From: CAZCAC01 sp964496575
GTDB lineage: Bacteria; Planctomycetota; UBA1135; GCA-002686595
Direction of reading: 5' to 3'
Length of the DNA stretch: 6,718 nt
NCBI GenBank assembly: GCA_964496575.1
Contig: CAZCAC010000210.1
Location: forward strand, 1 to 6,718
Shown here: piece after piece, positions 1 to 6,694 of the stretch
Position numbering within the stretch: position 1 is the first letter of the stretch
Layout of the letters: the number at the start of each line of letters is the position of its first letter
Position numbers and translations under genes: made by a program
Notes under the pieces: generated by a model
Databases searched by the model: none
Told to the model about the DNA's origin: nothing
What the model saw: only the letters and a program-made list of their open reading frames with translations

Positions 1-4
1 GCTC

Positions 5-86
5 TTCCGGTTCTGGTCTCTGTGCTCTCTGTGTCCTCTGTGGTTAAATTTCTGGCTCTGGTTCTGATCTCCGCGTCCTCCGTGGT
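5..86 (-). repeat. Composite CACAGAGGA/CCAGAA intergenic repeat, left copy
   Basis: Read on the minus strand, this stretch has a GC-rich copy of the core (69-86), a spacer of three CCAGAA-like hexamers ending in ATTTA (45-68), a second core beginning ACCACAGAGGACACAGAG (27-44), an extra CACAGAG, and two more hexamers (CCAGAA CCGGAA, 5-16). The repeat at the right edge has the same order in the opposite orientation: 27-48 is a perfect 22-bp inverted match to 6690-6711, and 9-24 is a perfect 16-bp inverted match to 6657-6672. No open frame or transposase is associated. I recall similar ACCACAGAGGACACAGAG strings recurring between genes in unrelated bacterial genomes, but cannot give a named family. 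It may extend past the left edge. Confidence 0.85.
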
Positions 87-127
87 GCCTCCGATCGTGG
101 GGCCTGCTCTCTCCGTGAGTTGCCTCT

Positions 128-147
128 CGTTGACCGCCCGTTGACCG
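128..147. promoter_or_regulatory. Tandem 9-bp direct repeat upstream of gene 1
   Basis: CGTTGACCG occurs at 128-136 and again at 139-147, a start-to-start distance of 11 bp, about one helical turn. Each copy contains TTGACC, which resembles a -35 hexamer, but no convincing -10 lies 16-18 bp downstream of either copy. Paired direct repeats at about 11 bp are a common layout for sites bound by a regulator dimer on one DNA face, so this could be an operator or activator site for gene 1, whose start is 114 bp downstream. The pattern is seen; the role is inferred, and chance is possible in GC-rich DNA. Confidence 0.3.
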
Positions 148-260
148 AAGAACGCGCTGGGGATGACAAGCTCTGGCCCGGCGAGTCGTATCACGGTGCA
201 CGTACGGCGGGGAATCCCGCCCGGACCGGACGAGGAAAACTCGACATGGAGGCTTGCGCG

Positions 261-3221
261 ATGAACGGAAGATGGCTCGGCTTGGTGTGGCTCGGACTGC
301 TCGGGCTGGTGGCGATCGGGTCGACGGTGACCGCCGTCGGGGCCCAGGAGTCGGCGGCGGACGTCGGGCAAGAAGTCGACGAGTGGCAGCGCGGGGTGCG
401 GCCCGGGGTGACGCTCGACAAGCAAGGGCTCGTGCGGCTGATCAAGGACATGGCCCGAACGGAGCTCGACCTCAAGGTGAACCGTGACTTCGCGGCGGCC
501 GAGAAGCGACTCCACGAGGTGTGGCTGGCGGCGTCGTCCGACCGGATCTCCGCTCCCCAGTGGCGCTTCCTGGTCGAGCTGGCCATGGCGCGCGCCCGGT
601 TGAACGTCGAGGCGCGCCGCTTCGAGCTCGCGGGCCGGCACCTCGATCACCTGATCTTCGCCCTGCCGAGAGGCGGCGCCGTCGCGCGGCCGGTCGAGGA
701 GCTGCTGGCGCCGTCGGCGGAGCTGCTCCTGGAGGAGAAGAAGCAACTCCTCGACCCGCGCCTGGTCCAGATGCGCCGGGACGTCGCGGCGGAGCGGGAT
801 CGAGCGCGGCAGGGCGGGCTCGGCGTGGGCCTCGATCGCGATGATCCGGTGGTCCAGACCGTTCTCCGCCTCATCGAGGAGAACGAGATCTCGAACATGC
901 TGCAGATGGGCACGACGGTGCTCCCGATCCTCGAGGAGGTCGCGCTGGAGAGCATCGACGAGCTCTACGAGAACACGAGCGTCGATCCGCTCTACTGGAT
1001 CCAGGACCTGTCCCCTCTGCGGGTGCCCCGCGTGGCCCTCGCCGGCCTCGAGCGGGGGGGCGACGTGTGGAGGTTCCGGGTCGTCCGGCTCCTGGAAGTG
1101 TTCGGATTGGACGGCCTCGGCGGCAGTGGGTCGCGGCGAACGGAAGCCGCCGCGCGGTGGGGAGCGGTGCTCGAGAAGCTGCTGGAGGACCCGGGGGTCA
1201 CCGTCGCCGTGCTTCCGTACGCCGTCGAGGTGTACGGCGCCGGCCACCACTCCGCCGCGCTGGAGAACGCGCTGTTCGAGGCCTGGCAGTCGCCGGACCG
1301 CGAGCGGCGTCAGGTGGTGCTCGGCGAACTCGAGCGGCAGAGCTCGATGGGCTCCATCCAGCCGCTCCTGGAACGAGTCCTGGCGAGCGGTCGGGCGGAG
1401 GACCGACGCCTCGCGGCGCGGTGGATCGCGTGGAACTGCGCCGACATGGGCACCCTGCGCGGATGCGCGGACGATGGCGATCCGGTGGTCCGCGAGAGCC
1501 TCGTGCACGCCCTGGAGCGGCTGGTCTCCCGGAATGACGACGTGCTGGGGGACGAGAATCTCGATCTCTTGCTCACCCTCGCCGCCGACGAGGCGGCCTC
1601 GGTCCGGCGGAGGGTCGTCTCCTTGCTGCAGCGGGACCCTCGTGGACCCGTTCCGAGGAAGGCCTACCTGAGCCTGGCCCGCGACGCCGACCCCGGGATC
1701 CGCCGCTCGATCGCCGGCCACCGCTTCGACTACAACTCGGATCTCCTGCCGCCGCTCTACGAGATCCTGGCCGCCGACCGGGACTCCGAGGTCGTCGCCC
1801 GGGTGGACACCTGGTGTGATCAGATCCTCGCGCGGAACTTCACGGTGACCCGTCGTTCGGAGTTCGTGGCGACGATCGTGGCCCGCCTTCGCAACGAGGC
1901 GCGCCCCTTCACCGAGTGCGTCCCCGCCTCGGAGCGGGAGGAGATCTACCGTCGCTTCTTCCGGACGCACGAGGGCGCCGACCCCTCGAGGAGCGGCGAG
2001 GTGGCCGAGGTTCTGGCGCGGGTGGCCCTGGAGCTCGACGACGTCCAGCTGCTCGAGTTCCTCACCACCCGGGATCGCAACGCCTTCCTGGACTACCCGG
2101 CGCTGGAGCTCCCTCGCGACCTCCTGCTGCGGGTGATCGAGCGAGTCGCCCGCAAGGAGGGCGGCATCCACTCGGCGGCCTCCCTGCTCGCGGCGATGAA
2201 CCAGTCCCCGGGCCGCGACGACGCGAGCCTGACCGAGGTGGTCTGGAGCCTCTCCCGGAATCCGAACGTCGATCGTCGCGCTCGGGTCTACGCCCTCGCC
2301 TCGCTCTCCGGGCGTGGGGATCGGCGCTGCCTGTCGGTGATCCGCGAGCTCTTCCGGGCGGAGGACTGGAGCGGGCGGGGGATCGACAAGGAGCTCTCCC
2401 ATTCGCTGCGCTGGCTCGGCCAGGAGCTTCCCCGGTCCGAGCGGGACCGGTTCGTCCTCGAGTTGATCGACGACCCGGGGATCTCACCCGGCCCCCTGGA
2501 CCCCTTCATCTCCGGGGCCTACGGCACCGCGACCCTCGGCGACGAGCTGTCGCAGCGCATCCTCGCTCGATTCTTCGACGGGAAGGAGGATGCGGTGCCG
2601 GCCGCCGTCGGGATGGTGACCCTCGCGCTGCACTCGGTGGCGGCGAACCCCGGCGAACGAGACTTCGAGCGGATCGTCACCGCGCTGCACCAGCCCTCGC
2701 GCACCTTCGACCTGGTCATCCGCCTCGGCGAGGTCCCCGACCCGAAGTGGCTGCCCCTGCTCGGCGAGGCGCTCCGGAGCTCCTGGATGACCGAGAGCGA
2801 CGATCGCGAGGCGTGCGCGGAGGCCGCCGCGGCGGCCCTCGCCAATCACTACTCCGACGAGGCGGCGATGATCCTCCTGGAGGGGATGCGCCGCGCGTCC
2901 TCCCACGAGGTCCGCCAGGCCTGCCAGCGCGGCCTTCAGCGGATCCGGGAGTTCCGCGAGGAGGAAGAGCGGGTGTTCGCGCGCCGGACCGCCGCCCTCG
3001 ACCGCGACGATGCGATCCTCGATCTGATCTCCCTCCTCGAGGACCCCGACCCGACCCTCCAGGCCGAGGCGGCCCGCGGTCTCGCCACCCTCGGCGCGGT
3101 CGACGCGCTGCCGCGGCTGATCCGGCTCCTGCGCTCCGAGCAGGAGACGGTGAGGTCCGCTGCACGTGAGGCGATCGACCGGCTCAACTCCGTCGAGAAG
3201 ACGCCGAAAGAAGGGGATTGA
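261..3221 (+). CDS. Secreted HEAT-repeat protein, function unknown
   Basis: Encodes 986 residues from ATG 261. GGAGG at 248-252 sits 8 bases before this ATG, and the protein then begins with a clear signal peptide: MNGR, a hydrophobic stretch at about 5-27, and a likely cleavage after VGA (28). An in-frame ATG at 246 with GAGGA at 232-236 is a reasonable alternative that adds five residues. The mature protein is almost entirely helical. HEAT-like units (D-P-x-V-R-x-x-A-type helices) can be seen at about 402-425, 438-456, 470-486, 664-682 and 875-895. The two clearest are at 915-942 (LEDPDPTLQAEAARGLATLG) and 943-975. The N-terminal ~240 residues are helical but not recognisably HEAT. There is no enzyme motif and no further membrane segment, so a periplasmic or surface protein-binding scaffold is likely. 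The exact role and partners are unknown. A hairpin directly after the stop suggests its transcript ends before gene 2. Confidence 0.9.
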   Translation: MNGRWLGLVWLGLLGLVAIGSTVTAVGAQESAADVGQEVDEWQRGVRPGVTLDKQGLVRLIKDMARTELDLKVNRDFAAAEKRLHEVWLAASSDRISAPQWRFLVELAMARARLNVEARRFELAGRHLDHLIFALPRGGAVARPVEELLAPSAELLLEEKKQLLDPRLVQMRRDVAAERDRARQGGLGVGLDRDDPVVQTVLRLIEENEISNMLQMGTTVLPILEEVALESIDELYENTSVDPLYWIQDLSPLRVPRVALAGLERGGDVWRFRVVRLLEVFGLDGLGGSGSRRTEAAARWGAVLEKLLEDPGVTVAVLPYAVEVYGAGHHSAALENALFEAWQSPDRERRQVVLGELERQSSMGSIQPLLERVLASGRAEDRRLAARWIAWNCADMGTLRGCADDGDPVVRESLVHALERLVSRNDDVLGDENLDLLLTLAADEAASVRRRVVSLLQRDPRGPVPRKAYLSLARDADPGIRRSIAGHRFDYNSDLLPPLYEILAADRDSEVVARVDTWCDQILARNFTVTRRSEFVATIVARLRNEARPFTECVPASEREEIYRRFFRTHEGADPSRSGEVAEVLARVALELDDVQLLEFLTTRDRNAFLDYPALELPRDLLLRVIERVARKEGGIHSAASLLAAMNQSPGRDDASLTEVVWSLSRNPNVDRRARVYALASLSGRGDRRCLSVIRELFRAEDWSGRGIDKELSHSLRWLGQELPRSERDRFVLELIDDPGISPGPLDPFISGAYGTATLGDELSQRILARFFDGKEDAVPAAVGMVTLALHSVAANPGERDFERIVTALHQPSRTFDLVIRLGEVPDPKWLPLLGEALRSSWMTESDDREACAEAAAAALANHYSDEAAMILLEGMRRASSHEVRQACQRGLQRIREFREEEERVFARRTAALDRDDAILDLISLLEDPDPTLQAEAARGLATLGAVDALPRLIRLLRSEQETVRSAAREAIDRLNSVEKTPKEGD

Positions 3222-3231
3222 GTCGCGGCGG

Positions 3232-3262
3232 CGCGGCCCTCGGCGATGTGCCGTGGGCCGCG
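3232..3262 (+). terminator. Strong hairpin 10 bases after the gene 1 stop, possible terminator
   Basis: CGCGGCCC (3232-3239) pairs perfectly with GGGCCGCG (3255-3262). Inside it, CGGC (3241-3244) pairs with GCCG (3250-3253) across a GATGT loop, giving 12 base pairs with a single T-T mismatch. The position just after the gene 1 stop fits a transcription end or mRNA-stabilising hairpin. Only two T residues follow, so it is not a classical intrinsic terminator; in a GC-rich genome it might still work with Rho or without a U tract. Confidence 0.5.
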
Positions 3263-3302
3263 TTCGTGCTCGGGGGTGGTCATCACGCCCCGTTTCCACT
3301 GC

Positions 3303-3318
3303 GCGGGCTGACGCCCGC
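3303..3318. repeat. GCGGGC-TGAC-GCCCGC short dyad
   Basis: GCGGGC (3303-3308) and GCCCGC (3313-3318) form a perfect 6-bp stem with a TGAC loop. GCGGGC/GCCCGC dyads with a 4-base loop are, from memory, frequent intergenic elements in planctomycete genomes, so this may be one of a dispersed family. Only one copy is visible here, so that cannot be tested within the window. Confidence 0.4.
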
Positions 3319-3384
3319 AACCCAACCGGTCAACAGACTGTTCGGATCACGATTCTCGATGGCGTCAATGCCCTCCCAGCCTGC

Positions 3385-3407
3385 TTTCTGCGCGCAGCGC
3401 GCAGAAA
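3385..3407. promoter_or_regulatory. 23-bp near-perfect palindrome upstream of gene 2
   Basis: TTTCTGCGCGC (3385-3395) and GCGCGCAGAAA (3397-3407) are perfect 11-bp inverted arms around one central A. As RNA it would give a 10-bp stem with a CAG loop. No T tract follows on either strand, so a terminator is unlikely. It ends 16 bp before TAGGCT (3424-3429), a TAnnnT sequence that could be a -10 element, and 58 bp before the gene 2 start. A dimeric regulator's operator overlapping the -35 region is a reasonable guess. The dyad is seen; its role is inferred. Confidence 0.4.
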
Positions 3408-3423
3408 CCGACTCCGAGTAGAT

Positions 3424-3429
3424 TAGGCT
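3424..3429 (+). promoter_or_regulatory. Candidate -10 element for gene 2
   Basis: TAGGCT has the TAnnnT form of a bacterial -10 and lies 36 bases before the gene 2 ATG, leaving a plausible leader of about 30 bases. The identical octamer TAGGCTGG recurs just before gene 3 (5797-5804). No good -35 is visible at the expected distance, where the palindrome's right arm lies instead. An overlapping TAGATT at 3419-3424 is an alternative. Confidence 0.25.
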
Positions 3430-3465
3430 GGCTCTTCCCCGTCCTCCGCCACCTGGAAGAGACCG

Positions 3466-5760
3466 ATGCGTCAAGCCCTACTCGTCGCCGCCGCGCTCGT
3501 GTGCGGCCTCGTGTTCGCCGTACAGGAGGACTCCGCCGAGCTCGAGGTCGAGACCTGGCCCGACGGCTCGAGGCGGATCGAGCGCGAGGTCGTCCGGGAC
3601 GCCGAGGGCGTCGCGATCGCTCACGGTGCCGCTCGCAGCTGGTTCGAGAGTGGACAGCTGGAGAGCGAGGGACAGCACAAGAACGGCTGGCGCTCGGGGT
3701 CGTGGGCCTTCTACCACGAGAACGGGGAAAAGGCCGCGGAGGGCGCCTATCGCCTCGGTCTGCGCAATACGCGATGGAAGTACTGGGACGAGGAGGGCGA
3801 GGTGATCTCCGAGCTCTCCGGCACCTACCGCGCGGAGATCGACGAGTACGACTCCGGTGAGCGGCGGATCGGCGGGGAGTATCGCGGCAAGCACAGGCAC
3901 GGTCGCTGGACCTACTACACCGAGGACGGCGTCGTGCTGGCCACCGGGGAGTACCGGCGCGATCGCCGCAACGGCGAGTGGTCGTTCCACTGGCCGGGGA
4001 GCGGCGCGCCGATGTTCACCGGAGAGTATCGCCGGGACGAGCGCGAGGGTCCGTGGGTCTTTCGCCACCCGGACGGCACCATCGATCCCGAGCTCCTGAG
4101 CGGAGCGTACGACGAGGGGGAGCGGAAGCGCGGCCTGCCCGAGGAGGAGCCCGCCGAGATCGACCTCTCCCGCCTCCCCGCGCCGGCGCCGGCGGACGGC
4201 CTCACCGAGGAGGCGCGCGCGAAGCTGGCGGAGGAGGTGCGCGGCTTCCTCGCCGGCGGCTCGCGGCGGGCTGCCGCCCGGGACGCGATCCTCGCGGCGG
4301 GGCGTGAGGCGGTCCCCGCGATCCTCGCCATCCTGCGCCAGCTCGACCTCGGCGACCGCGCCTCGGTGCAGCTCGGCTTTCACCTCAACTACGACCTGCT
4401 CGGCGCGCTGCACCGCGGTCACGCCTACGCCTGGTTCCCCGGCACCAGCGAGCAGGACGTCCACCGCAACCAGCTCTCGATCCTGCGCTGGCACGCGCTC
4501 TGGGGGCTGACGCGCGAGCTGCCCGGCTTCGTCGAGGCGCTGGCCCCGCTGCCGGATGGCACGCCCTACAGCGACGCGCTGCTCGAGCTCCCCTTCGACC
4601 CCTTCGAGCGCCCCGCGCTGGTGGCTCCCGCCGCGCCCTCCCTCGCCGACCCGATCGAGTTCCGCAGCGCCCGCGAGCGGCGGCGCCTGCTCGGCAAGTA
4701 CGGCGGCAAGGGGACCGAGGACGCGCTCGCGGCGGCGCTCGAGTGGCTGCTCGCCCACCAGTCCGGCGACGGCTCCTGGGACGCGGACGGTTTCTCGATG
4801 CGCTGCGCGATGGCGCGCGCGAAGACCTTCTGCGCGGGGCCCGGCCGCGACGGCGCCGAGGTGGGCGTCACCGCCCTCGCCCTGCTCGCCCTGATGGGCG
4901 ACGACAGCGGCCCGGGAGTCGGGCCGCACGGGGCCGCCGTGCAGAAGGGGATCGACTGGCTGGTGGCGCAGCAGGATCCCCCGAGCGGCCTGATCGGCTC
5001 CACGAAGCTGCGCGAGTACGTCTACGGCCACGCGATGGCGACGATCGCGCTGGGTACCGCCCTGCGCTCCGGCGGCGCACCCGAGCTGCGGGATAGTATC
5101 CAGAAGGCAGTCGACTACCTCCTCGCCCAGCGCCTCCCCGCGGGCGGCTGGCGCTACGGCGGAAAGACCGGGGACAAGCCGGACTCCTCGGTCACCTGCT
5201 GGGTCCTGCACGCTCTCCACGAGGCCGCTCGCTGCGGCGTCGAGGTTCCCGAGGACGTGGAGCACTTCGCCTGGGATTGGATCGCCACGGTGACCGATCC
5301 GAAGAGCTCCCGCGTCGGCTACGACTACGCGGGGGGGAGCAGCGCCCGGGTCGCGGGCCTCAACGACCACATCTCGCCGGAGGTCTGCGAGACGCTCACC
5401 GCGGCGGCCCTCTACGCCCGCCTCGACGGCCCGAGAGCACCCCGGCCGGAGGCGCTGGTGCGGGAGCAGGTCTCGCTGATCCTCGAGCGCCTGCCCGAAT
5501 GGCGCCCGGATGGCACCGACTTCTACGGCTGGTATCACGCGACTCACGCGCTCTTCCTCGAGGGCGGCATCGCCTGGAAGAAGTGGAACGCCGCGCTGGT
5601 CGATGAGCTGCTCGCGGCCCAGGTGAAGGCGAAGGGAACCCACCAGCACGGCTCCTTTCCCACCGACGTCGCCTGGGGGAGCACCGGCGGCCGGGTGTAC
5701 ACCACCGCCATCTGCGCGCTGATGCTGGAGGTGTACTGGCGCGTGGACCCGGGGCGCTGA
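3466..5760 (+). CDS. Exported YwqK/MORN-repeat and squalene-cyclase-like toroid protein
   Basis: Encodes 764 residues. The ATG is preceded by GGAAG (3455-3459) at 6 bases, and the product begins with a signal peptide (MRQALLVAAALVCGLVFA, cleavage near 18; C13 lacks a good lipobox). Residues ~50-215 hold about six units of a 22-25-residue repeat of the form G-x-Y-R-x(4)-G-x-W-x-F/Y-x(3)-D/N-G, with Trp at 80, 104, 148, 172 and 197; the unit at 119-140 has lost its Trp. This matches the MORN_2/YwqK type. Residues ~245-375 are helical, partly HEAT-like. Residues ~410-760 form a prenyltransferase/squalene-oxidase-type alpha/alpha toroid: HQSGDGSWD (431-439), QRLPAGGWRYGG (555-566), and GSF followed by GGRVYTT (729-747). 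Neither the squalene-hopene cyclase DxDD motif nor a thioester CGEQ is present, so a binding rather than cyclase role is more likely. The toroid type is familiar from Planctomycetota, but its function is not established. Confidence 0.93.
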   Translation: MRQALLVAAALVCGLVFAVQEDSAELEVETWPDGSRRIEREVVRDAEGVAIAHGAARSWFESGQLESEGQHKNGWRSGSWAFYHENGEKAAEGAYRLGLRNTRWKYWDEEGEVISELSGTYRAEIDEYDSGERRIGGEYRGKHRHGRWTYYTEDGVVLATGEYRRDRRNGEWSFHWPGSGAPMFTGEYRRDEREGPWVFRHPDGTIDPELLSGAYDEGERKRGLPEEEPAEIDLSRLPAPAPADGLTEEARAKLAEEVRGFLAGGSRRAAARDAILAAGREAVPAILAILRQLDLGDRASVQLGFHLNYDLLGALHRGHAYAWFPGTSEQDVHRNQLSILRWHALWGLTRELPGFVEALAPLPDGTPYSDALLELPFDPFERPALVAPAAPSLADPIEFRSARERRRLLGKYGGKGTEDALAAALEWLLAHQSGDGSWDADGFSMRCAMARAKTFCAGPGRDGAEVGVTALALLALMGDDSGPGVGPHGAAVQKGIDWLVAQQDPPSGLIGSTKLREYVYGHAMATIALGTALRSGGAPELRDSIQKAVDYLLAQRLPAGGWRYGGKTGDKPDSSVTCWVLHALHEAARCGVEVPEDVEHFAWDWIATVTDPKSSRVGYDYAGGSSARVAGLNDHISPEVCETLTAAALYARLDGPRAPRPEALVREQVSLILERLPEWRPDGTDFYGWYHATHALFLEGGIAWKKWNAALVDELLAAQVKAKGTHQHGSFPTDVAWGSTGGRVYTTAICALMLEVYWRVDPGR

Positions 5761-5796
5761 GGGGAGCGGCGGATGGCCTTCGCCGGGAGGCTTCGC

Positions 5797-5802
5797 TAGG
5801 CT
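5797..5802 (+). promoter_or_regulatory. Candidate -10 element for gene 3, possibly leaderless
   Basis: TAGGCT ends 7 bases before the GTG start at 5810, the distance expected if transcription begins at the start codon itself. This would account for the lack of a well-placed ribosome binding site: GGGAGG at 5785-5790 is 19 bases away, and only a GAG abuts the start. The same octamer TAGGCTGG precedes gene 2. No -35 is evident, and gene 3 could equally be co-transcribed with gene 2. Confidence 0.2.
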
Positions 5803-5809
5803 GGTCGAG

Positions 5810-6694
5810 GTGAGCTCAGCCATCGATCAGAACGCTCTGTTCCGGAGCGGCCGCCCACTCATCGGGGTCGTCCACCTGCCCGCACTGCCCGGCGCGCCGC
5901 GCTACGGGGGAGACCTGGAAGCCGTGCTCGAGAGGGCGCGGAGCGATGCCCGAGCCCTGGTCCAGGGGGGCTGCGACGCGCTGATAGTCGAGAACTTCGG
6001 CGACGTGCCCTTCTTCCGGGGCGCCGTCCCGCCGGAGACGATCGCCGGGATCACCGTGGCGGTGCGGGAGGTTCGCGAGCTCGCCGGCGACTCGCCGGTG
6101 GGGGTCAACGTGTTGCGCAACGACGCGCGCGCCGCCCTGGGGATCTGCGCGGTGACCGGGGCGTCGTTCCTGCGCGTCAACGTCCACTCCGGAGCGTCGG
6201 TTACCGACCAGGGAGTGATCGAAGGGGACGCGGCGAATACGCTTCGCGAGCGGAGCCGCCTCTGTCCCGGGGCGGCGATCCTGGCCGACGTTCACGTCAA
6301 GCACGGCTCGCCGCTCGGGTCCGAGTCTCCCGCGGAGGCGGCCGCCGATGCGCTGCAGCGCGGGCTCGCCGACGCGGTGATCGTGACCGGGAGCGGGACC
6401 GGCCGGCCACCGTCGCGCGAGGTGCTCGCGCACGTTCGGCGCAGCATCGGCGACGGCCGGCTCCTGATCGGCTCCGGCTTGACCGACGGCAACTACGAGC
6501 GGCTGCTCGAGGCGGCCGACGGCGCCATCGTGGGCAGCTGGCTGAAGCGCGGCGGCTCGGTTCGCGAGCCGGTCGACCCCGATCGCGTCGAGCGGCTGCG
6601 GGAGCTCGTCAATTCTCTGCCGCGCGTCTCCGGCAGTCGGGAGAAACCACAGAGGACACAGAGACCAGAACCAGAACCAGAACCAGAATTTTAA
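5810..6694 (+). CDS. btpA: BtpA-family TIM-barrel protein with repeat-encoded tail
   Basis: Encodes 294 residues from GTG 5810; no better start exists, because the conserved barrel begins at once. Family motifs are clear and in order: GVVHLPALPGAP (19-30), ENFGDVPF (61-68), GVNVLRNDARAAL (98-110), LRVNVHSG (121-128), DVHVKHGSPLG (160-170), GSGTG (194-198), GSGLTDGN (221-228) and GAIVGSWLKRGG (238-249). The glycine-rich loops on the late strands resemble the phosphate-binding face of (beta/alpha)8 enzymes. In the cyanobacterium Synechocystis, BtpA is needed for photosystem I stability. Most homologues, including E. coli SgcQ, belong to non-photosynthetic organisms, and their reaction is not known to me. 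It has no signal peptide, so it is probably cytoplasmic. The conserved part ends near residue 270. Residues from ~279 on, ending in RPEPEPEPEF, are read from the composite repeat, which also supplies the TAA stop. It lies 49 bp after gene 2. Confidence 0.94.
   Translation: MSSAIDQNALFRSGRPLIGVVHLPALPGAPRYGGDLEAVLERARSDARALVQGGCDALIVENFGDVPFFRGAVPPETIAGITVAVREVRELAGDSPVGVNVLRNDARAALGICAVTGASFLRVNVHSGASVTDQGVIEGDAANTLRERSRLCPGAAILADVHVKHGSPLGSESPAEAAADALQRGLADAVIVTGSGTGRPPSREVLAHVRRSIGDGRLLIGSGLTDGNYERLLEAADGAIVGSWLKRGGSVREPVDPDRVERLRELVNSLPRVSGSREKPQRTQRPEPEPEPEF

Noticed and set aside
120..260. Extension of gene 1 to a TTG at 120
   Set aside because: The added residues look non-coding and would bury the signal peptide about 50 residues inside. 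ATG 261 with GGAGG at 8 bases and ATG 246 are much better starts.
2484..3320. A 278-codon minus-strand frame overlapping the end of gene 1 and the gap after it
   Set aside because: It is mostly opposite the C-terminal HEAT repeats of gene 1, Arg/Gly-rich, without motif or ribosome binding site; a shadow frame.
3328..3345. LexA-like SOS box around AACAGACTGTTC
   Set aside because: The half sites are 5 bases apart rather than the 4 of the GAAC-N4-GTTC pattern, and the left half lacks the G; nothing nearby is a damage-response gene.
3166..3426. Small + strand frames of 86 and 67 codons in the gap between genes 1 and 2
   Set aside because: They run through the hairpins and palindrome, are Arg-rich, lack a ribosome binding site, and one overlaps the gene 1 end in another frame.
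4690..5757. Gene 2 as a functional squalene-hopene cyclase
   Set aside because: The domain is about half the size of a true cyclase, lacks the DxDD motif, and is exported and fused to MORN-type repeats; no hopanoid or isoprenoid gene is nearby.
5767..5785. CGGCG...CGCCG dyad between genes 2 and 3 as a terminator
   Set aside because: The stem is only 5 bp with a 9-base loop and no T tract follows; such pairs are common by chance at this GC content.
3478..5823. A 781-codon open frame on the minus strand opposite gene 2
   Set aside because: It mirrors gene 2 almost end to end, as expected from GC-rich codon usage. Its translation is low-complexity and shows no recognisable domain, whereas the + strand frame has a signal peptide and clear repeats.
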